This document shows positions 1 to 6,170 of a DNA stretch of 6,551 bases, in pieces; the stretch's first letter is position 1; each line of letters begins with the position of its first letter. The stretch spans positions 1 through 6,551 of the forward strand of contig DAOVJB010000074.1 in the NCBI GenBank assembly GCA_030673425.1. Reading direction: 5' to 3'. Under the pieces are notes generated by a model. That model saw nothing but the letters and a program-made list of their open reading frames with translations. It had not been told where the DNA came from and made no database searches. The position numbers and the translations under genes were made by a program. This stretch comes from Elusimicrobiota bacterium. Lineage in GTDB: Bacteria > CAYTYR01 > UBA6262 > DAOVJB01.

Positions 1-944
1 AGAATAACAATTTTTTTATTGGCGGACACGTAAAACCTGATGGCGATTGTGTAAGTGCACAGTTGGCTCTGGCGTTGTTCTTGAAGAGAATAGGCAAGAA
101 AGTCTTTGTGGCAAATAGAGACCCTGTCCCTCCCTTATACAATTTTCTGCCGGGGATCAAGAATATAAAAAAGATAAAAGACCTCAGAAGGAGATTTGAT
201 GTAGGATTTTTTTTAGATACCAGCAATATAGAAAGAACAGGGAATATTATTGATTTAAGGCAGATTGGAGTTGTAATTAATATCGATCATCATGTTGATA
301 GCATTAGGTTTGCTGACTATAATCTTATTGATCCTCAAGCGTCATCTACATCTGAGTTGATATATCTATTAATAAAGAATTCAAAATATCCTATTGGACA
401 AAATGAGGCTCTTTGTCTTTATACAGGTATTGTGATGGATACAGGAGGATTTCAGCAGTTAAACACCACTTGTATGACACATGAGGTTGTTGCCGATTTG
501 TTGGAAGAAGGCGTTAAACCTTATTATGTCAGCCAGAAATTATATAAGAATAAAACGGCTTCAGAGTTAAAATTAATGGGGTTATCGTTATCCACCTTAG
601 AGCTTGATTCTTCCGGGCAGATTGTTTTTCTTAAACTGACTAATAAAATGTATAAAAAAGCCAAGTCCTCACAGGAAGAAACAGAGGGGCTTATAGATTA
701 TGTTAATTTAATCAGTGGGGTTGAGATAATTATACTCTTCAAGGAGACGGAGAAGAGAAATGTTATTAAAGTAAGTTTGCGCTCCAGAGATAAAATAGAC
801 GTAAATAATATTGCTAAGATATTCGGGGGCGGAGGACATAGAAAGGCTGCAGGCTGTATGATAAAAGGGACGATACTAGAAGTACAGGAAAAGGTACTTA
901 AGCATACCAGAAAGGTTTTAAGGAATTATGGAAGGAGTTCTTAA
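1..944 (+). CDS. nrnA: DHH/DHHA1 family phosphoesterase, NrnA-like (5' partial)
   Basis: Likely a cytoplasmic oligoribonuclease that degrades RNA fragments of a few nucleotides to mononucleotides, possibly also 3'-phosphoadenosine 5'-phosphate (pAp), as known for NrnA. The frame is open from base 3 to the window edge, giving 313 visible residues. A Leu codon (TTG) at 63 could be mistaken for the start, but the conserved metal-binding motif GHVKPDGD lies upstream of it (visible residues 8-15), so the true start is outside the window and probably only 10-15 residues are missing. Further DHH-domain motifs are LDTSN (near 71-75), the signature IDHH (94-97) and VMDTGGF (144-150). The C-terminal DHHA1 domain carries the substrate-binding loop GGGGHRKAAG (275-284). 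All expected metal ligands appear intact. The gene overlaps truB by 17 nt, which implies co-transcription and perhaps translational coupling. Family is certain; NrnA rather than another DHH subfamily is inferred from motifs, length and position in the infB-pnp cluster. Confidence 0.9.
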   Translation, partial: NNNFFIGGHVKPDGDCVSAQLALALFLKRIGKKVFVANRDPVPPLYNFLPGIKNIKKIKDLRRRFDVGFFLDTSNIERTGNIIDLRQIGVVINIDHHVDSIRFADYNLIDPQASSTSELIYLLIKNSKYPIGQNEALCLYTGIVMDTGGFQQLNTTCMTHEVVADLLEEGVKPYYVSQKLYKNKTASELKLMGLSLSTLELDSSGQIVFLKLTNKMYKKAKSSQEETEGLIDYVNLISGVEIIILFKETEKRNVIKVSLRSRDKIDVNNIAKIFGGGGHRKAAGCMIKGTILEVQEKVLKHTRKVLRNYGRSS

Positions 945-1830
945 TATTAATAAACCCCGGGGTATTAGTTCCTACGGTGTTGTAGCAAAAGTGAAAAAGC
1001 TTCTTAAAATCAAAAAAGTCGGACATGCTGGAACACTGGACCCGGAAGCTACAGGGGTACTATTGGTATGTTTGGATAAAGCAACGAAAATAGTTCAGTT
1101 CCTTATGCCTTTGGAAAAAGAATATAGAGGGCGGATGGTTTTAGGAGTTAGTACGGATACAGGGGATGCACAGGGTAAGGTTATAAAAGAATGTGACAAT
1201 ATTGATATTACAGAGTCGAAAGTAAGGGCCGTATTTAAGGAATTTTTAGGCGATATCGAACAGATTCCACCTATGGCATCTGCTCTTAAATATAAAGGCA
1301 GGAGATTATATAAACTGGCACGGGAAGGGAAAACCGTTGAACGAGAACCAAGAAGCGTGCAGATATATAAAATTGATGTTTTAAGCTATAAAGATTCTGT
1401 TGTTGAATTTTGTGTCGTATGCTCTAAAGGTACTTATATCCGTTCTTTATGTTGCGATATAGGTGATAAGCTTGGCTGCGGGGCATACCTGAAGAGTTTA
1501 GAAAGGACAAGGATAGGTTCTTTTAATATTGATTCTGCTTTATCTGTTGAGGATTTAGAAAGAGGCGATTACAAAAAAAATCTGGAAACTTTTCTTTATT
1601 CATTAGATGGTGCTCTGGAACATTTGCCGAAGATGGTAGTGAATAATCAGGGGGCGCTTTGCATTTTAGAAGGAAAACAGGTAAATGTACAGCAAATTGT
1701 AAATTGTCCGCGCAAAATAAACGGGATAGGGTTACTCAGAGTCCTTAATTTAAGTAATAAATTATTAGCCATAGCTCAGGTAGACCGTTATCCTGAACGA
1801 GGATTTAAATTAATAAGGGTGTTCAATTAA
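928..1830 (+). CDS. truB: tRNA pseudouridine(55) synthase TruB
   Basis: Converts uridine 55 in the T-loop of nearly all elongator tRNAs to pseudouridine. The 300-residue length is normal. The N-terminus has the family signature NINKPRGISS (residues 6-15), then VGHAGTLDPEATGVL (31-45), in which Asp38 is the catalytic nucleophile. Tyr66 in KEYRG and Arg172 in SKGTYIR correspond to the conserved active-site Tyr and Arg. The segment QIPPMASALKYKGRRLY (112-128) is also typical. The last ~70 residues look like the PUA-like C-terminal RNA-binding domain, which is less conserved. The ATG at 928 lies inside the end of the preceding gene, with AAGGA at 920-924 as a weak, closely spaced ribosome binding site. 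The start is supported because the conserved motif begins within six residues of it. Nothing looks broken. It is co-transcribed with nrnA and ribF. Confidence 0.97.
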   Translation: MEGVLNINKPRGISSYGVVAKVKKLLKIKKVGHAGTLDPEATGVLLVCLDKATKIVQFLMPLEKEYRGRMVLGVSTDTGDAQGKVIKECDNIDITESKVRAVFKEFLGDIEQIPPMASALKYKGRRLYKLAREGKTVEREPRSVQIYKIDVLSYKDSVVEFCVVCSKGTYIRSLCCDIGDKLGCGAYLKSLERTRIGSFNIDSALSVEDLERGDYKKNLETFLYSLDGALEHLPKMVVNNQGALCILEGKQVNVQQIVNCPRKINGIGLLRVLNLSNKLLAIAQVDRYPERGFKLIRVFN

Positions 1831-1845
1831 AAAGGAATAGACGCT

Positions 1846-2829
1846 ATGGAAATAATCAAAGGGTTTAACCATTTATATAAACAATTTAAGAAACCGGTAG
1901 TTACTATAGGGACTTTTGACGGGATTCATTTAGGCCACCAGAAAATTATTAAAAAAGTAGTAAGCGAAGCCAGGAGAATAAACGGAACAAGTATAGTAAT
2001 TACTTTTGATAAAAGGCCGGTTACTGTTTTTCCCGATAATATGTGTCATGACATGTTGATGAGTTTAAACGATAAGATAGAAAAAATTAAGAATATGGGG
2101 ATAAATGTAACCGTTATAGTAAACTTTAATAAGAGAATTGCTAAGATTAGGGCTGCTAATTTTATAAAAAATATATTACATGAGAAATTACATATAAAGG
2201 AACTTATTGTTGGCCCTAAATTCAGGTTCGGTAGAAATAGAGAAGGTGGTATTGATTTATTTAAGAAGATGTCAGTAAAATATGGTTTCAGGGTAAAGGT
2301 GGTGGATGAAAAAAAATACAATAATACGCTGATAAGCAGTACCAGGATTCGCGAATTGATTCGATCAGGTTCGTTAGGACTCGCTGTTCGTTTTTTAGGT
2401 TATAGGTATAGTGTGTCTGGTTATGTGGTTAGGGGTGATAAACGAGGTAAAATTTTAGGTTTTCCCACGGCTAATGTTAAATATAATACTGAGCGTTTAG
2501 TACCACAGGGTGTTTATGTAGTTTATGTAGAAGTGGATAAGAAAAAATATAAAGGTATCTGTAATGTGGGAATTCGCCCCACATTTGCTACTGATGGATG
2601 TGTAAAATCACGGATTTCCGAAAGACTGAGATGTGACAGTATAATAGAGGTTCATATTTTTAACCTCAAAAAAGATATTTATAAGAAACAGATAAAGATA
2701 ATCTTTGTAAAAAAAGTAAGAGACGAAAAGGTTTTTAGTAATTATAACGACTTGGTGAAACAAATAAAAAAAGATATAAATATAGCACAAAAGATTTTAT
2801 CTTCTAAAATTTCTTTACAAAGTGCATAA
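1846..2829 (+). CDS. ribF: bifunctional riboflavin kinase / FAD synthetase RibF
   Basis: Phosphorylates riboflavin to FMN, then adenylylates FMN to FAD, in the cytoplasm. The N-terminal nucleotidyltransferase domain shows TIGTFDGIHLGH (residues 20-31) with the HxGH motif His28-His31, GPKFRFGRNREG (123-134) and SSTRIR (164-169). The C-terminal riboflavin kinase domain shows GKILGFPTANV (201-211), VPQGVYVVYV (219-228), NVGIRPTF (240-247) and EVHIF, in which Glu268 is the expected catalytic base. At 327 residues it is slightly longer than common RibF (about 305-315). Part of the excess is an extended loop of about 20 residues between RPTF and EVHIF (248-267), and the usual YGK after the Glu motif reads YKK. 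Both domains otherwise look intact. AAAGGA at 1831-1836 serves as ribosome binding site, 15 nt after the truB stop. The next gene's promoter overlaps its last codons. Confidence 0.96.
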   Translation: MEIIKGFNHLYKQFKKPVVTIGTFDGIHLGHQKIIKKVVSEARRINGTSIVITFDKRPVTVFPDNMCHDMLMSLNDKIEKIKNMGINVTVIVNFNKRIAKIRAANFIKNILHEKLHIKELIVGPKFRFGRNREGGIDLFKKMSVKYGFRVKVVDEKKYNNTLISSTRIRELIRSGSLGLAVRFLGYRYSVSGYVVRGDKRGKILGFPTANVKYNTERLVPQGVYVVYVEVDKKKYKGICNVGIRPTFATDGCVKSRISERLRCDSIIEVHIFNLKKDIYKKQIKIIFVKKVRDEKVFSNYNDLVKQIKKDINIAQKILSSKISLQSA

Positions 2830-2842
2830 TTTATGTTAATAT
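2814..2842 (+). promoter_or_regulatory. Promoter for rpsO-pnp, overlapping the ribF end
   Basis: A -35 box TTTACA (2814-2819) and a -10 box TAATAT (2837-2842) are separated by 17 nt, and an extended -10 TGT directly precedes the -10 box (2834-2836). Transcription would begin near 2849, giving a leader of only about 22 nt, too short for a large ribosomal-protein autoregulatory fold upstream of the start codon. A separate rpsO-pnp promoter is known in E. coli; here the assignment rests on box matches alone. Confidence 0.6.
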
Positions 2843-2870
2843 AAGAGATTAAAATAATTAGGAGGGTATT

Positions 2871-3140
2871 ATGGTTTTTGCGAAACAAAAGAAAGATAAT
2901 ATTATAGGAGAACATAAGATACATGATAAAGATACAGGCTCTCCTGAAGTCCAGATTGCTTTAATTACCGAAAGGATAAATTATTTAACTGAACATTTTA
3001 AGGTTCACAAGAAGGACCATCATTCTCGCAGGGGTCTGTTGAAGTTAGTAGGTAAAAGAAGGAGACTATTGAATTATTTAAAGAAATCTGATCCTAAAAG
3101 ATACAAAGGAATTGTGGAGAAACTAAAACTGCGGAAGTAA
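2871..3140 (+). CDS. rpsO: 30S ribosomal protein S15
   Basis: Primary 16S rRNA-binding protein of the small-subunit platform; it binds the helix 20/21/22 three-way junction and contributes to a bridge with the 50S subunit. The 89-residue length is exactly that of the family. Diagnostic segments are [16 protein letters not shown] (residues 21-36) and [15 protein letters not shown] (46-60), which contain the conserved rRNA-contacting His, Asp and Ser residues, followed by the [10 protein letters not shown] helix (63-72). A strong ribosome binding site AGGAGGG (2860-2866) lies 4 nt before the ATG, better than those of truB or ribF and in keeping with high expression. It has its own promoter and is followed by pnp after 56 nt, the conserved rpsO-pnp pair. 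S15 is known in E. coli to repress its own translation; no equivalent pseudoknot is obvious in the short leader here. Confidence 0.98.
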   Translation: MVFAKQKKDNIIGEHKIHDKDTGSPEVQIALITERINYLTEHFKVHKKDHHSRRGLLKLVGKRRRLLNYLKKSDPKRYKGIVEKLKLRK

Positions 3141-3158
3141 ACATAAAGACAATACAAA

Positions 3159-3177
3159 TTCATCATGGAATGGTGAA
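3159..3177 (+). other. Intergenic hairpin ahead of pnp
   Basis: TTCATCAT (3159-3166) pairs with ATGGTGAA (3170-3177), giving an 8-bp stem with one U-G wobble and a GGA loop. No U-tract follows, so it is not an intrinsic terminator. It ends 2 nt before the AAGGAG ribosome binding site of pnp (3180-3185). In E. coli the pnp leader forms a longer hairpin cut by RNase III, through which PNPase represses itself. A similar role here is inference only, since this stem is much shorter. Confidence 0.4.
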
Positions 3178-3196
3178 AGAAGGAGATAAATAAAAA

Positions 3197-5284
3197 ATGC
3201 AGAAAAAATTAGAAATGCAGATAGCAGGAAGAACATTAACGTTAGAAACAGGAATCCTTGCCAAGCAGGCTTCAGGAGCAGTTACTGTTCAGTATGGGGA
3301 TACAGTTGTATTGGCTACAGTCGTAGTCTCTCCTGATGTAAAAAAAGATATTAATTTTTTCCCGCTTACAGTTGATTATAGAGAAAAGATGTATGCAGCC
3401 GGGAAAATTCCCGGAGGATTTTTTAAACGAGAAGGGCGGCCGAGAGAAAAAGAGATTATAACTTCACGAATAATTGATAGACCAATCAGGCCTCTTTTCC
3501 CTAAGGGTTTCAGAAATGAAGTTCAGATTATGGTCTCGGTTTTATCAACAGACTGCGAGAATGATTCTGATATTCTTTCTATTATAGGAAGCTCATGCGC
3601 CTTATCTATTTCTGGTATACCTTTCAAAGGTCCTGTGGGTGCTGTCAGGGTAGGAAGAATTAATGGTGAATGTGTTATTAACCCGACTTTTCAGGAACTT
3701 GAGGAGAGCGATTTAGACCTGGTTATCGCAGGTACTAAAGGAGCGATTATCATGGTTGAAGGAGCTGCGAAAGAAATCCCTGAAGAAGTGATGCTGGAAG
3801 CTTTGAATTCGGGACATAAGGTCATAAAAGAAATAATCGAGTTACAGGAAAAGATAGCAGGTGATATTAAACCCGCTAAGCCAGCTGAATCTTTCACTGT
3901 CTATAAGATTGATAAAGAATTACAAGAAAAAGTAGAAGGATTTGCTAAAGAAAGAGTAATTCAAGCAATTTTCCTTGGTAATATAGAAAGGAAGAATAGA
4001 TTATCAGAGATTTCAAAAGAAACCACAGAACATTTTAAGGAAATTTTTCCGGATAGTACAGTAGATATAAAAAATATTCTTGATGATATATCAAGAGACA
4101 AAATACGTCAGACGATCGTAAAAGATAATAAAAGAATAGATGGCAGAGGTTTATCGCAAGTGAGAACGATTGATTGCAAAGTAGGCATATTGCCTCGGAC
4201 CCATGGGTCAGGGTTATTTACGCGCGGTCATACCCAGGCACTGGTTATAACAACCTTAGGGACTCCCGGTGATATGCAGATAATGGATGAGTTAGAGAAA
4301 GAGTATAAAAAGAGATTTATGCTTCATTATAATTTTCCTCCTTTCAGTACAGGGGAAGTAAGACCAAATAGAGGTCCTGGGAGAAGAGAAATAGGACATG
4401 GAATTTTAGCCGAACGGGCTTTTTTTCCTGTAATCCCTTCTGATGAAGAATTTCCGTATACTATTCGTCTGGTTTCTGATATCCTGGAGTCTGATGGTTC
4501 TTCATCCATGGCTTCTATTTGTGGGAGCACTCTTTCCCTGATGGATGCAGGCGTTCCTATTACAGCTCCGGTGGCTGGTATTGCTATGGGTGTTATTGTT
4601 GAAAATGATAAATCATTTATTCTTACGGATATTATGGGTCTTGAAGATCACTGCGGGGATATGGATTTTAAGGTAGCAGGGACGAAAGGCGGAATTACTG
4701 CTTTCCAAATGGATGTGAAAATAGAAGGTGTAAGTTTGGAAATAATAAAAGGGGCGTTAAATGATGCTCTTAAGGCCAGATTATTTATTCTTGGCAAGAT
4801 GGAAGAGGCAATCAAGGCTCCCCGCTCAGGTTTATCAGCATATGCGCCTAAGATTGTTACATTGCAGGTAAACACTGATAAGATAAGGAATATTATCGGT
4901 CCGGGAGGAAAAATAATCAAGAAAATTATTGAGGATACAAATGTTGATATTGATATAAAAGATGATGGAAAAGTATATATTGCTGCTGTTGATGTTGCTT
5001 CCTGTAATAAAGCACAGGAAATTATTGAATCTCTTATTGTTGATGTTGAAGTAGGTAAAATTTATAAAGGGAAAGTGACACGTATAATGAATTTTGGTGC
5101 TTTTGTTGAGATACTTCCCGGTAAAGAAGGGTTAGTTCATATTTCACAGCTGGAGAACAGGAGAGTGAATAAAGTGGAAGATGTTGTTCATGAAGGCGAC
5201 GAGATAACGGTTAAAGTCCTAGAAATTGATAATCAAGGAAGAGTTAATCTTAGCCGTAAAGCTGTTCTTAAAGAACAATCATAA
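3197..5284 (+). CDS. pnp: polyribonucleotide nucleotidyltransferase (PNPase)
   Basis: Processive, phosphate-dependent 3'-to-5' exoribonuclease central to mRNA decay and small-RNA turnover; it forms a ring-shaped trimer in the cytoplasm. The 695-residue length is normal. The order is a first RNase PH domain (about 10-145) with the RNA-gripping loop FFKREGRP (75-82), a helical linker (about 150-310), and the second, catalytic RNase PH domain (about 315-540). Then come a KH domain (about 552-612, GPGG loop at 568-571) and an S1 domain (about 619-688). In the active site, Ser435-Ser437 match the phosphate-binding serines, and Asp484, Asp490 and Lys492 match E. coli Asp486, Asp492 and Lys494, so it should be catalytically active. 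An in-frame stop at 3191-3193 fixes ATG 3197 as the first possible start. The ribosome binding site AAGGAG (3180-3185) sits 11 nt upstream, rather far. It is co-transcribed with rpsO and probably with accB. Confidence 0.98.
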   Translation: MQKKLEMQIAGRTLTLETGILAKQASGAVTVQYGDTVVLATVVVSPDVKKDINFFPLTVDYREKMYAAGKIPGGFFKREGRPREKEIITSRIIDRPIRPLFPKGFRNEVQIMVSVLSTDCENDSDILSIIGSSCALSISGIPFKGPVGAVRVGRINGECVINPTFQELEESDLDLVIAGTKGAIIMVEGAAKEIPEEVMLEALNSGHKVIKEIIELQEKIAGDIKPAKPAESFTVYKIDKELQEKVEGFAKERVIQAIFLGNIERKNRLSEISKETTEHFKEIFPDSTVDIKNILDDISRDKIRQTIVKDNKRIDGRGLSQVRTIDCKVGILPRTHGSGLFTRGHTQALVITTLGTPGDMQIMDELEKEYKKRFMLHYNFPPFSTGEVRPNRGPGRREIGHGILAERAFFPVIPSDEEFPYTIRLVSDILESDGSSSMASICGSTLSLMDAGVPITAPVAGIAMGVIVENDKSFILTDIMGLEDHCGDMDFKVAGTKGGITAFQMDVKIEGVSLEIIKGALNDALKARLFILGKMEEAIKAPRSGLSAYAPKIVTLQVNTDKIRNIIGPGGKIIKKIIEDTNVDIDIKDDGKVYIAAVDVASCNKAQEIIESLIVDVEVGKIYKGKVTRIMNFGAFVEILPGKEGLVHISQLENRRVNKVEDVVHEGDEITVKVLEIDNQGRVNLSRKAVLKEQS

Positions 5285-5326
5285 CTTGCGTTTATTATTT
5301 TTTGTTTTTTATTTAACGGAGTAAGT

Positions 5327-5773
5327 ATGGACGAACTAAAAGAAATAAAAAAACTATTTAAGTTAATGCTTCGCGAAAATTTATATGAGTTAAATGTTGA
5401 AGAGGAAAATTTTAAGGTTGCGATAAAAAGAAAAACAAAAACCAATTCTCCTGCGGATAATATAGATTTAAGAGAAGAAATTTCACAAAAGCAAACTCCC
5501 GCACAAAGTTTCTTAAATGTTATACAGCCAGATTATATGAAAATCACATCACCTATTAACGGAGTGTTTTATCGGGCACCGTCACCAGATGCTGCTTCCT
5601 TTGTTGATATAGGAAGTACCGTTCGCAAGGGAGGGACTGTTTGTATTGTGGAAGCGATGAAACTGATGAATGAAATTCAAGCAGAAAGAGATTGCAAGAT
5701 AGTTAACATCATGGTTGAAAACTCTGCAATTGTTACGGCGGGGCAGGTTTTATTTTTAGCGGAGGAAGTATAA
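5327..5773 (+). CDS. accB: acetyl-CoA carboxylase biotin carboxyl carrier protein
   Basis: Carries biotin between the biotin carboxylase (AccC) and carboxyltransferase (AccAD) sites in the first step of fatty-acid synthesis. The 148-residue length fits AccB. The N-terminal segment (about 3-36; KKLFKLMLRENLYELNVEE) matches the AccB-specific N-terminal helix and strand. A polar, proline-containing linker (about 37-70) leads to the biotinyl domain (71-148). The EAMKLMNE motif contains the biotinylated Lys112. The AccB thumb (SPDAASFVDIG, 86-96) is present, arguing for acetyl-CoA carboxylase rather than the carrier of oxaloacetate or methylmalonyl-CoA decarboxylases. ACGGAG (5316-5321) is the ribosome binding site, 42 nt after pnp with no clear terminator between, so it is likely read from the rpsO-pnp transcript. 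accC, which normally follows, is absent; a new promoter and a small unrelated gene come next. Confidence 0.95.
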   Translation: MDELKEIKKLFKLMLRENLYELNVEEENFKVAIKRKTKTNSPADNIDLREEISQKQTPAQSFLNVIQPDYMKITSPINGVFYRAPSPDAASFVDIGSTVRKGGTVCIVEAMKLMNEIQAERDCKIVNIMVENSAIVTAGQVLFLAEEV

Positions 5774-5777
5774 ATAA

Positions 5778-5798
5778 AATTCGAGAATTATTTTTTTT
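5778..5798 (+). terminator. Weak candidate terminator after accB
   Basis: A short AATT/AATT stem (5778-5781 with 5786-5789, CGAG loop) is followed by eight T residues at 5791-5798, 5 nt after the accB stop. The position and U-tract suit an intrinsic terminator, but the stem has only A-T pairs and would be unstable. It may be a chance feature of AT-rich DNA, or termination may depend on Rho. Confidence 0.3.
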
Positions 5799-5847
5799 AA
5801 TTTGATTATTTTGTTTGATTAAATGAAAAAAAGAAAGATAATAAAAG

Positions 5848-5871
5848 AAAAACAAACAAAAATTACTAAAA
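5848..5871 (+). promoter_or_regulatory. Phased A-tracts (possible curved DNA / UP element)
   Basis: Three A-tracts, 5848-5852, 5858-5862 and 5868-5871, are centred about 10 bp apart, one helical turn, and lie directly upstream of the TTGACA box at 5888. A further A7 run lies at 5826-5832. Such phasing is known to bend DNA, and AT-rich DNA at this position can act as an UP element that contacts the RNA polymerase alpha subunit. The effect on this promoter is inferred. Confidence 0.4.
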
Positions 5872-5887
5872 TCATTGTTTTATAGAC

Positions 5888-5917
5888 TTGACATGTTAAT
5901 ATTAAAAGTTGTATTGT
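5888..5917 (+). promoter_or_regulatory. Promoter for the Lys-rich small gene
   Basis: A perfect -35 consensus TTGACA (5888-5893) is followed after 18 nt by TATTGT (5912-5917, 4 of 6 matches); TGTATT two bases upstream (16-nt spacing) is an alternative. Transcription would start near 5924 and leave a leader of about 35 nt before the small gene. The spacer contains the perfect 10-bp palindrome TTAATATTAA (5896-5905), which could be a repressor site but could also be chance in AT-rich sequence. Confidence 0.6.
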
Positions 5918-5958
5918 TAAAGTAAAGTTTTTATCCTATAAAGAAAGAGGGGATGAGA

Positions 5959-6024
5959 ATGGCAAAGGCAAAGAAGAAGAAGGCAACCAAGAAAAAAGCC
6001 ACCAAGAAAAAGAAAAAGAAATAA
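5959..6024 (+). CDS. Lys/Ala/Thr-rich 21-residue basic peptide
   Basis: A 21-codon open frame encodes an extremely basic peptide: 14 Lys, 4 Ala, 2 Thr and the initiator Met, with no acidic or large hydrophobic residue. It contains two tandem KKKAT units (residues 6-10 and 11-15) and ends in six Lys. The two units differ at three bases, all synonymous third positions (AAG/AAA twice, GCA/GCC), which suggests selection on the protein rather than on an A-rich DNA repeat. GAGGGG (5947-5952) is a good ribosome binding site 6 nt before the ATG; an in-frame ATG at 5953 directly abuts it and is less likely. A promoter with a perfect -35 box lies upstream. The composition resembles the C-terminal tails of bacterial histone H1-like proteins, so nucleic-acid binding is a reasonable guess, but function is unknown and there is no folded domain. 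It is too short for most gene finders. Confidence 0.6.
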   Translation: MAKAKKKKATKKKATKKKKKK

Positions 6025-6042
6025 CATAAGGTATTAAGCGTT

Positions 6043-6084
6043 GAAGATTGAGGGAGTGAACCTCAGTGTTCACTCCCTGTCTTC
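6043..6084 (+). other. Strong hairpin without U-tract
   Basis: AGGGAGTGAAC (6051-6061) pairs perfectly with GTTCACTCCCT (6068-6078) around a 6-nt loop, and an outer GAAGA/TCTTC stem (6043-6047 with 6080-6084) extends it across a small asymmetric internal loop. It begins 18 nt after the stop of the Lys-rich gene. The following bases (GATCCCCAAAC) contain no T-run, so it is not a standard intrinsic terminator. It could protect the 3' end of the small mRNA, be an RNA- or protein-binding element, or be a dispersed repeat. Of these, only the fold is visible. Confidence 0.6.
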
Positions 6085-6110
6085 GATCCCCAAACTTAAA
6101 AGTAAGAATA

Positions 6111-6116
6111 TATAAT
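6111..6116 (+). promoter_or_regulatory. Isolated TATAAT, possible -10 box
   Basis: A perfect TATAAT lies 55 nt before the GTG of the winged-helix gene. No convincing -35 box is found 16-18 nt upstream (the best is TCCCCA at 6087-6092) and there is no TGn extension. In this AT-rich sequence it may be chance. If real, transcription would start near 6123, inside the hairpin that follows, and would give the winged-helix gene its own transcript. Confidence 0.3.
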
Positions 6117-6160
6117 CTGCAGATGTAAATTGTTTTAATCTGTGGTTTATTTTTTTTATT
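6117..6160 (+). terminator. Candidate intrinsic terminator after the Lys-rich gene
   Basis: CTGCAGAT (6117-6124) pairs with ATCTGTGG (6138-6145), with two G-U wobbles. Past a bulged G, TAAA (6126-6129) pairs with TTTA (6134-6137) around a TTGT loop. A T-rich tail (6146-6160, including an eight-T run at 6150-6157) follows at once, as expected of an intrinsic terminator. The stem is only moderately stable. The tail runs into the ribosome binding site of the next gene, so partial read-through could couple the two small genes. Confidence 0.5.
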
Positions 6161-6170
6161 AGGAGGGAAA

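Noticed and set aside
63-944. TTG at 63 as the start of the DHH phosphoesterase
   Set aside because: The frame stays open to the window edge and the essential motif GHVKPDGD lies upstream of 63, so the gene begins before the window.
2046-2924. Minus-strand hydrophobic frames across ribF and the rpsO leader
   Set aside because: Phe/Ile-rich sequence is the expected antisense of A-rich coding DNA. They overlap conserved RibF motifs and are not real membrane proteins.
3165-3176. Three-codon minigene ATG-GAA-TGG-TGA before pnp
   Set aside because: It has no ribosome binding site and falls inside the hairpin; most likely chance.
4327-4920. Minus-strand frames inside pnp
   Set aside because: They are shadows of the strongly conserved PNPase coding sequence, with no ribosome binding site or recognisable motif.
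5285-5320. Separate promoter for accB
   Set aside because: TTGCGT is followed only by generic T-rich sequence with no convincing -10 box; read-through from pnp is simpler.
5801-5821. Direct repeat TTTGATTA (5801-5808 and 5814-5821)
   Set aside because: Eight-base AT-rich repeats are expected by chance in this spacer, and nothing else marks an operator or iteron array.
5992-5998. A6G run as a programmed frameshift site in the Lys-rich gene
   Set aside because: The run is out of phase with the X-XXY-YYZ pattern needed for -1 slippage, and no useful alternative frame follows.
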